A stretch of DNA of 11,573 nucleotides from Microbacteriaceae bacterium. Its GTDB lineage: Bacteria; Actinomycetota; Actinomycetes; Actinomycetales; Microbacteriaceae. Positions 6,796 through 11,573 of the stretch are shown one piece after another; position 1 is the stretch's first letter, and each line of letters opens with the position of its first letter. The stretch spans positions 1 to 11,573 of the forward strand of contig RFQD01000027.1 of the NCBI GenBank assembly GCA_009925875.1. Reading direction: 5' to 3'. The notes under the pieces were generated by a model. That model worked only from the letters and a program-made list of their open reading frames with translations. It made no database searches and was not told the origin of the DNA. The position numbers and the translations under genes were made by a program.

Positions 6796-6801
6796 AGGAG
6801 G
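6796..6801 (+). promoter_or_regulatory. Strong ribosome binding site of sdhC
   Basis: AGGAGG lies six bases before the GTG at 6808. It is the best Shine-Dalgarno sequence in the window and fixes the sdhC start at 6808 rather than at the in-frame GTG at 6754. Unlike the other unit-leading genes, sdhC therefore has a leadered mRNA. Confidence 0.9.
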
Positions 6802-6807
6802 ACTGAC

Positions 6808-7215
6808 GTGTCGAAAGTCATTACTCCCCCCGTTTCGCAAATGAAGGCCAGCCGTGGCGGCACCCTCTATCGCGGGCGAGAGGGAATGTGGTCGTGGGTG
6901 CTTCACCGCATTACCGGTGTCGCCATCTTCTTCTTCCTCCTCGTGCACATTCTGGACACTGCGCTGGTTCGCGCCTACAACGCGGTCATCTCCTCGTACA
7001 AGAACCCCATCATGGGTCTCGGTGAGTTGGGCCTGGTGGGCGCCATCATGTTCCACGCCCTCAACGGTTTGCGGATCATCCTGATCGATTTCTGGAGCAA
7101 GGGTGTGAAGTACCAGCGCGTCATGTTCTGGGTTGTCGTGGGCGTCTGGGTCGTGCTTTTCGCCGGTTTTGCTCCCCGTCACCTCATCAACGTCTTTAGC
7201 GAGGTGGGTCACTAA
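6808..7215 (+). CDS. sdhC: Succinate dehydrogenase cytochrome b556 subunit
   Basis: SdhC is one of two membrane anchors of complex II; together they hold heme and the quinone site and tie SdhAB to the cytoplasmic membrane. The 135-aa protein has three predicted membrane helices, roughly 36-56, 71-93 and 105-122. HRITGV at 33-38 is the family signature at the start of helix I. H47 (FLLVHILD) and H83 (IMFHALNGLR) are conserved-type histidines; H83 is the better candidate heme ligand. The start is set by the AGGAGG at 6796-6801. Its TAA stop overlaps the sdhD ATG by one base, so the genes are coupled. Confidence 0.93.
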   Translation: MSKVITPPVSQMKASRGGTLYRGREGMWSWVLHRITGVAIFFFLLVHILDTALVRAYNAVISSYKNPIMGLGELGLVGAIMFHALNGLRIILIDFWSKGVKYQRVMFWVVVGVWVVLFAGFAPRHLINVFSEVGH

Positions 7216-7670
7216 TGTCGACTGTTGCCGCTCCCCGCACGCCGGCGCGCCCCGCGCGCCCCGCACGCCGCGGGATCAACTGGGAAAAATGGGGCTGGAT
7301 GTACATGCGCATCTCAGGCGTGGTGCTCGTGGTACTCATCTTCGGGCACCTGTTCGTCAACCTCATGATCGGCCACGGCGTCAAAGCCATTGACTTTGCG
7401 TTCGTCGCCGGCAAACTCGCGAATCCGTTCTGGCAAGTCTGGGACACCCTCATGCTGTGGCTCGCCTTGATTCACGGGGCCAACGGGATGCGCACCATCA
7501 CGAATGACTACGTTTCCTCCGTCGCGTGGGGACGAGTCCTCCGCGGCGCAATCGCGTTCGCGGCCATCGCCCTCATCGTCCTCGGCACGCTCGTCATCTA
7601 CACATTCGATCCGTGCCCGAACGTTCCGGCGGATCAAATCTCTCTCCTCCCCTCCTTCTGTCGGGCCTAG
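7215..7670 (+). CDS. sdhD: Succinate dehydrogenase hydrophobic membrane anchor subunit
   Basis: SdhD is the second membrane anchor of complex II and pairs with SdhC around heme b and the quinone site. The 151-aa protein has a basic, proline-rich cytoplasmic N-terminus (residues 7-20), then three membrane helices at about 34-53, 76-92 and 109-130. MRISGV at 31-36 parallels HRITGV of SdhC. H45 (FGHLFVN) and H87 (ALIHGANGMR) are candidate heme or quinone residues; the HGxNGxR pattern is typical of this subunit. The ATG lies in TAATG with GAGGTGG seven bases ahead at 7201-7207. The proline/arginine segment is encoded by a short GC-rich tandem repeat. The TAG stop is in the same frame as sdhA, 42 bases before its GTG. 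Confidence 0.93.
   Translation: MSTVAAPRTPARPARPARRGINWEKWGWMYMRISGVVLVVLIFGHLFVNLMIGHGVKAIDFAFVAGKLANPFWQVWDTLMLWLALIHGANGMRTITNDYVSSVAWGRVLRGAIAFAAIALIVLGTLVIYTFDPCPNVPADQISLLPSFCRA
7245..7271. repeat. 9-base GC-rich tandem repeat inside sdhD
   Basis: GCGCGCCCC occurs twice in tandem (7245-7253, 7254-7262), followed by an imperfect third copy (GCACGCCGC, 7263-7271). It encodes the ARPARPARR part of the SdhD N-terminus. The unit is a multiple of three, so copy changes would keep the frame. It probably arose by slippage. Confidence 0.7.
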
Positions 7671-7712
7671 TCGACACTCGACAGCACGTCACAAAATGCG
7701 ATTGGCATCCAC

Positions 7713-9545
7713 GTGAGTAAGACTGAACTGAAATATCGCGAAGCAGACCCCCAGCACGCCGAGACAAAGGTCGTGGATGGTGTGCATTACCACCAGTACG
7801 ACGTCGTTATCGTCGGCGCAGGTGGTGCGGGCATGCGTGCGGCCATCGAAGCGGCGCCCAAAGCCAAGACGGCCGTCATCACCAAGCTCTATCCAACGCG
7901 ATCCCACACGGGTGCCGCTCAGGGCGGAATGGCTGCCGCACTGGCGAACGTGGAAGAAGACAGCTGGGAATGGCACACCTTTGACACGGTCAAAGGTGGC
8001 GACTACCTCGTCGATCAAGACGCGGCTGAAATTCTGGCCAAAGAGGCCATTGACGCGGTTATCGACCTCGAAAACATGGGTCTGCCGTTTAACCGCACAC
8101 CCGAGGGAAAAATCGACCAGCGGCGTTTTGGTGGACACACGCGTGACCACGGTAAAGCGCCGGTACGCCGCTCCTGCTACGCGGCGGACCGTACGGGGCA
8201 CATGATTCTTCAGACGCTCTTTCAAAACTGTGTCAAAGAGGGCGTCGAGTTCTACAACGAGTTCTACGTGCTCGATCTCATCATGGTCGGCACGGGTAAG
8301 AAGCGTCAGCCAGCGGGTGTCGTCGCCTACGAACTGGCAACGGGCGACCTGCACGTCTTCCAAGCCAAGTCAATCGTTTTCGCCACAGGTGGATTTGGGA
8401 AAATTTACAAGACCACGTCGAACGCCCACACACTCACGGGTGACGGTGTTGGCATTATCTGGCGCAAGGGCATCCCGCTCGAAGACATGGAGTTCTACCA
8501 ATTCCACCCGACAGGTCTCGCCGGGTTAGGCATCTTGCTCACCGAAGGTGCGCGAGGTGAAGGTGCCATCTTGCGCAACGCCTCCGGCGAGCGCTTCATG
8601 GAGCGTTACGCGCCCACCATCAAGGACCTGGCTCCGCGCGACATCGTCGCACGGTGCATGGTGCAGGAAGTGGCCGAAGGTCGCGGAGCCGGACCCAATA
8701 AGGACTACGTCTTACTCGATTGCACGCACCTCGGTGCCGAGGTCCTCGAGACAAAACTTCCCGATATCACCGAATTCGCGCGCACCTATCTCGGCATCGA
8801 CCCGGTGGTCGAGCCCGTCCCCGTGATGCCCACGGCGCACTATGCGATGGGTGGCATTCCGACAAATATCAAGGCTGAGGTGCTCGCCGACAACACGACG
8901 GTCATCCCGGGCCTCTACGCAGCGGGCGAGTGTGCGTGTGTCTCGGTACACGGATCCAACCGCCTGGGTACAAACTCTCTGCTCGACATCAACGTCTTCG
9001 GAAAGCGTGCCGGTCGCTACGCCGTGGAGTACGCCAAAACCGCAAAGTTTGTGGACCTCCCCGCCGACCCGGCGAAATACGTGCGTGAACTCATCGAAGG
9101 GATCCGCAACGCAACGGGGACAGAGCGAATCGCATCCATTCGCAAAGAACTTCAAGAGCAAATGGACCGCAACGCGCAGGTGTTCCGCACCGAAGAGTCG
9201 CTCAAGTCTGTGACGAACACGATTCAGGAATTGCGTAAGCGTTACCGGAACATCTCGGTGACCGACAAGGGTCAGCGCTACAACACAGACCTGCTGGAAG
9301 CTGTGGAACTCGGTTTCTTGCTCGATCTGGCTGAGGTCACCGTGTATTCCGCACGCAACCGCAAAGAGAGCCGCGGTGGTCACATGCGCGACGACTTCCC
9401 CGATCGCAACGACAAGAAGTTCATGGTTCACACCATGGCGTATCTCACGGGCGACCCCGAGTCAGATCACGCGGGCGACCACATCAAGATTGATTGGAAG
9501 CCGGTGGTCATCACGAACTACCAGCCCATGGAGAGGAAGTACTAG
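7713..9545 (+). CDS. sdhA: Succinate dehydrogenase flavoprotein subunit
   Basis: SdhA oxidises succinate to fumarate and passes electrons through FAD to SdhB. At 610 aa it has normal length. [10 protein letters not shown] at 31-40 is the FAD dinucleotide fold, and [10 protein letters not shown] at 63-72 contains H65, the expected site of covalent FAD attachment. [17 protein letters not shown] and LAPRDIVAR with R309 (the usual proton-transfer arginine) follow; H376 in AHYAMGG is a substrate-binding residue. [21 protein letters not shown] is a late FAD-contact block and [14 protein letters not shown] marks the C-terminal domain. The GTG at 7713 gives a normal N-terminal length, but no SD-like sequence precedes it; an ATG at 7696 is out of frame. 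It is the third gene of sdhCDAB and only two bases separate its stop from the sdhB ATG. Confidence 0.97.
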   Translation: MSKTELKYREADPQHAETKVVDGVHYHQYDVVIVGAGGAGMRAAIEAAPKAKTAVITKLYPTRSHTGAAQGGMAAALANVEEDSWEWHTFDTVKGGDYLVDQDAAEILAKEAIDAVIDLENMGLPFNRTPEGKIDQRRFGGHTRDHGKAPVRRSCYAADRTGHMILQTLFQNCVKEGVEFYNEFYVLDLIMVGTGKKRQPAGVVAYELATGDLHVFQAKSIVFATGGFGKIYKTTSNAHTLTGDGVGIIWRKGIPLEDMEFYQFHPTGLAGLGILLTEGARGEGAILRNASGERFMERYAPTIKDLAPRDIVARCMVQEVAEGRGAGPNKDYVLLDCTHLGAEVLETKLPDITEFARTYLGIDPVVEPVPVMPTAHYAMGGIPTNIKAEVLADNTTVIPGLYAAGECACVSVHGSNRLGTNSLLDINVFGKRAGRYAVEYAKTAKFVDLPADPAKYVRELIEGIRNATGTERIASIRKELQEQMDRNAQVFRTEESLKSVTNTIQELRKRYRNISVTDKGQRYNTDLLEAVELGFLLDLAEVTVYSARNRKESRGGHMRDDFPDRNDKKFMVHTMAYLTGDPESDHAGDHIKIDWKPVVITNYQPMERKY

Positions 9546-9547
9546 TC

Positions 9548-10291
9548 ATGGCAAAAACCGCCACCCCCTCTGCTGTGCAGGCGTTCACGATTCAACTCAT
9601 TGTCAGCCGATTCAACCCGGAGACGGACGAGGAGTCGCGATGGGAATCGTTTGATGTCGAAGTGTTCTCGACGGACCGTGTTCTCGATGCACTGCACAAG
9701 ATCAAGTGGGAACAGGACGGGTCGCTCACGTTCCGTCGCTCCTGCGCTCACGGCGTCTGTGGCTCCGACGCCATGCGAATCAACGGGCGCAACCGTCTCG
9801 CGTGCAAAACGCTTATCAAGGACCTCGACATCACGAAGCCCATCTATGTCGAGGCGATCAAGGGTCTCCCGCTCGAAAAAGACCTCATCGTCGACATGGA
9901 GCCGTTCTTCGCGGCCTACCGTGAAGTGAAGCCGTTCCTCATCGCGAACTCGAAACCGGAAAAGGGCAAGGAACGCCTGCAGTCGATTGAGAACCGCGAA
10001 ATTTTTGACGACACGACAAAGTGCATTCTTTGCGCCGCGTGCACGACGTCATGCCCGGTTTTCTGGACTGACGGTCAATACTTTGGCCCAGCGGCAATAG
10101 TGAATGCCCACCGGTTCATTTTCGACTCACGAGACGACTCGGCCAAAGAGCGCCTCGAGATTCTCAACGACAAGGAAGGCGTGTGGCGGTGCCGCACGAC
10201 CTTCAACTGTTCGGAGGCCTGCCCGCGCGGCATCCAGGTCACTCAGGCAATCTCCGAGGTCAAGGCCGCCGTGTTGCGGGGACGTCCGTAA
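9548..10291 (+). CDS. sdhB: Succinate dehydrogenase iron-sulfur subunit
   Basis: SdhB carries electrons from the SdhA flavin through three Fe-S clusters to the quinone site. The 247-aa protein has an N-terminal plant-type [2Fe-2S] domain with C66, C71 and C86, and D74 in place of a fourth cysteine, as in E. coli SdhB. The C-terminal ferredoxin-like domain has C159xxC162xxC165xxxC169P and C215, C221, C225P, enough ligands for the [4Fe-4S] and [3Fe-4S] clusters. The ATG at 9548 is chosen because GAGGAAG in the sdhA end (9533-9539) is a good SD and the protein then has family length; the longer in-frame start at 9494 would lie deep inside sdhA. The stop codon sits in the loop of a small perfect hairpin. 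Confidence 0.97.
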   Translation: MAKTATPSAVQAFTIQLIVSRFNPETDEESRWESFDVEVFSTDRVLDALHKIKWEQDGSLTFRRSCAHGVCGSDAMRINGRNRLACKTLIKDLDITKPIYVEAIKGLPLEKDLIVDMEPFFAAYREVKPFLIANSKPEKGKERLQSIENREIFDDTTKCILCAACTTSCPVFWTDGQYFGPAAIVNAHRFIFDSRDDSAKERLEILNDKEGVWRCRTTFNCSEACPRGIQVTQAISEVKAAVLRGRP

Positions 10292-10298
10292 GCGGACG
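10283..10298. terminator. Hairpin between sdhB and the converging oxidoreductase
   Basis: CGTCCG (10283-10288) and CGGACG (10293-10298) form a perfect six-pair stem around a TAAG loop containing the sdhB stop. It lies between two converging genes with only 11 bases between stops, so it could end transcription in both directions. No T-run follows on either strand, so this is a weak terminator candidate. Confidence 0.4.
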
Positions 10299-10302
10299 AG
10301 TT

Positions 10303-11352
10303 CTACTCACGGCTCTCCCCGAGCAGATACACACCGAATTGTTGACGTGCCGTCTGCAGAGTTGCTGCGTCGCGAGCTGACGCCGAGAGTGGTCGCCACG
10401 GCGACTCCGTCAGTCCTTGATCAAGAAACGACGCAAAAGCCGTTGCCTGATAACTCAATCCTGCGTGGGCGATGACCCCGGTCGTGTCACTCCACTCGTC
10501 CTGAACGGTCGGATTGAAGTCGCGATTCATGAGTCGAACGGATGACGGGATGAAAAACGGGCTGCCCACACGAACGGAGATGTTCGTGCCATCAATCCAC
10601 GCGGTGGTTTCGGTGAACGCCCGAATCGAGGTCGACGTATAGGCGCGACCGCCGTTGGCGTACGTCAACCGCATTGCAATCTCGATATCCACGCCCGACG
10701 GAGCAAGTTCGCCGGCCGCCTCGACGCTGGTTGGCGCATCCGTCAAGACGCTGCTCACGAACGCCATCGGGTAGATGCCCAAGTCGTGCGCCGCACCGCC
10801 CCCGTCAATGTCGTGTAGTCGTGCAACGTCTCGGAGATCTTGCCCAAAGTCTGCCTGCACATATCGAATGTCCCCGAATTCGCCGTTGGCAACCAGCTGG
10901 CGAATGATGTCCGACTGCGGCAGGTACGTGGTCCACATCGCCTCCATCACAAGAACGCCCGCGGCCTGCGCTGCCCGTTCAATCTCGTGAACGTGATCGG
11001 GTCGCGTGGCAACGGGTTTTTCGACCAAAACATGCTTCCCGGCCGCAATCGCCGCGAGAACGTTGTCGCGATGGGCTTGTTGACGGGTTGACACGTAAAT
11101 GGCATCAATCTCGGAGTCCGCGAGCAAATCCTCATAGTTTCCGTAGGAGCGTGAGATGTTGAACTTCTCGGCAAATGCACGCGCACGCTCCGCATCCGTG
11201 GATCCCACCGCGTCGATACGTTGACCCGTGTGCGCGAGAACACCTTCCACCCACACGTGCGCAATACCACCCGGACCCATCACGCCCCAGCGCAGCGACG
11301 TCACGCCCTGCGGATCGATGATTCGGGGAGCGGGAAGCTTTATTGATTTCAT
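10303..11352 (-). CDS. Gfo/Idh/MocA family oxidoreductase
   Basis: This 349-aa protein is an NAD(P)-dependent sugar or polyol dehydrogenase of the Gfo/Idh/MocA type; the substrate is not clear from sequence. The N-terminal Rossmann domain begins LRWGVMGPGGIAHVW (20-34) with the GxGGIA nucleotide loop, and HVLVEKPVA at 107-115 contains the family EKP motif with the cofactor/substrate lysine K112. The C-terminal domain has GGGAAHDLGIYPM at 184-196; H189 is the usual active-site histidine and D190 lies next to it. MEAMWTTYLP at 136-145 is another family block. It follows ptsI on the same strand after 39 bases but has its own TANNNT box six bases before the ATG, so it may be transcribed alone. 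A role in using a PTS-imported sugar is only a guess from position. Confidence 0.92.
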   Translation of the reverse strand: MKSIKLPAPRIIDPQGVTSLRWGVMGPGGIAHVWVEGVLAHTGQRIDAVGSTDAERARAFAEKFNISRSYGNYEDLLADSEIDAIYVSTRQQAHRDNVLAAIAAGKHVLVEKPVATRPDHVHEIERAAQAAGVLVMEAMWTTYLPQSDIIRQLVANGEFGDIRYVQADFGQDLRDVARLHDIDGGGAAHDLGIYPMAFVSSVLTDAPTSVEAAGELAPSGVDIEIAMRLTYANGGRAYTSTSIRAFTETTAWIDGTNISVRVGSPFFIPSSVRLMNRDFNPTVQDEWSDTTGVIAHAGLSYQATAFASFLDQGLTESPWRPLSASARDAATLQTARQQFGVYLLGESRE

Positions 11353-11364
11353 GAGACCACCCTA
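11353..11364 (-). promoter_or_regulatory. -10 box of a probable leaderless promoter (oxidoreductase)
   Basis: On the minus strand TAGGGT (plus 11364-11359) matches TANNNT, and six bases (GGTCTC) separate it from the ATG at 11352. The AGGGTGG overlapping it could also act as a modest SD if the mRNA starts further upstream, for example in ptsI, so both leaderless and leadered expression are possible. No clear -35 is visible. Confidence 0.45.
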
Positions 11365-11391
11365 GGAGGAAGCAAGGTCATCGAGGGCACT

Positions 11392-11573
11392 CTACCCACG
11401 TGACGCCTCGCGGGCCTCGCGCGCCGTTCGGGCATCTCGCGCTCGAAGGGCACGTTCGCGCGCCTCGTCGAGAGTGACGGCACGAAGTGCGGCACGAACA
11501 TCGGCCAGAGCGGCTGGCGCCATGGATAACGACGTCACACCGAGTCCAACGAGAACAACCGCGAGCTCCGGGT
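11392..11573 (-). CDS. ptsI: PTS enzyme I, C-terminal end (partial)
   Basis: Reading in from the right edge on the minus strand gives 59 residues and a TAG stop at 11394-11392. They begin PELAVVLVGLGVTSLSMAPA and continue ALADVRAALRAVTLDEARER. This matches the end of the PEP-binding TIM barrel of phosphoenolpyruvate-protein phosphotransferase, where 'LvGLGvtSLSMaP' precedes the last helices in actinobacterial enzyme I. Enzyme I takes phosphate from PEP and passes it to HPr at the head of the sugar PTS. The catalytic histidine and most of the protein lie outside the window. The tail is unusually rich in Ala and Arg (RARDARTAREAREASRG). The downstream oxidoreductase is on the same strand 39 bases away. 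Confidence 0.82.
   Translation of the reverse strand, partial: PELAVVLVGLGVTSLSMAPAALADVRAALRAVTLDEARERALRARDARTAREAREASRG

Noticed and set aside
6754..6807. A longer sdhC from the in-frame GTG at 6754
   Set aside because: AGGAGG six bases before GTG 6808 and the usual SdhC length favour 6808; the extra 18 residues match nothing.
7689..8363. A 224-codon open frame antisense to sdhA (and similar ones at 8712-9431, 6616-7266, 1827-2333)
   Set aside because: They mirror strongly conserved genes on the other strand, have low-complexity or unlikely protein content, and are expected in high-GC DNA.
9494..9547. A longer sdhB from an in-frame start at 9494
   Set aside because: It lies inside sdhA, lacks an SD, and adds residues outside the family. 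ATG 9548 has a good SD.
1..11573. tRNA or rRNA genes, CRISPR arrays, insertion sequences, riboswitches, toxin-antitoxin or phage-defence genes
   Set aside because: No spaced repeats, terminal inverted repeats with a transposase, or such proteins were seen by reading both strands. The gaps are too short for most riboswitches, and all full-length genes are metabolic.

Overview
The window looks like ordinary chromosome from a high-GC Gram-positive actinobacterium, most likely Microbacteriaceae. This rests on frequent GTG starts, dense operons with 1-4 base stop/start overlaps, moderately high GC, an actinobacterial-type PTS enzyme I tail, four-gene sdhCDAB, and SD-poor genes that begin right after a TANNNT -10 box. 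The assignment is inference; no rRNA or tRNA marker is present.

Layout. Bases 1-47 may hold the 3' end of an upstream gene. From 173 the plus strand carries a divergent SDR-like Rossmann protein, purine-nucleoside phosphorylase, and a 574-aa phosphohexomutase-superfamily enzyme that overlaps the phosphorylase. After a 17-base convergent gap, the minus strand holds an overlapping operon whose transcription order is manC, adenosine deaminase, and a small P-loop (uridine-kinase-like) protein. Divergent from manC is sdhC-sdhD-sdhA-sdhB (6808-10291), a complete succinate dehydrogenase (complex II). Converging on sdhB is a Gfo/Idh/MocA oxidoreductase. Bases 11392-11573 hold the C-terminal end of PTS enzyme I (ptsI), which runs off the right edge.

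How the genes fit. Adenosine deaminase (adenosine to inosine), the phosphorylase (inosine to hypoxanthine plus ribose-1-phosphate) and the coupled mutase (possibly ribose-1-phosphate to ribose-5-phosphate) form a plausible nucleoside salvage set next to the TCA/respiratory complex. As I recall it, M. tuberculosis has a similar deoD-pmmB ... add ... sdhCDAB neighbourhood.

The two points most worth checking are these. First, manC is broken: its N-terminal catalytic signature is encoded at 6619-6473 in a different frame from the rest, with about 25 bases apparently missing near 6480. Second, four separate transcription units (starts at 173, 1270, 6619 and 11352) each have a TANNNT hexamer exactly six bases before the start codon, which suggests leaderless mRNAs. 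I see no CRISPR array, mobile element, RNA gene or clearly new biological system. No stretch over 300 bases lacks a gene.
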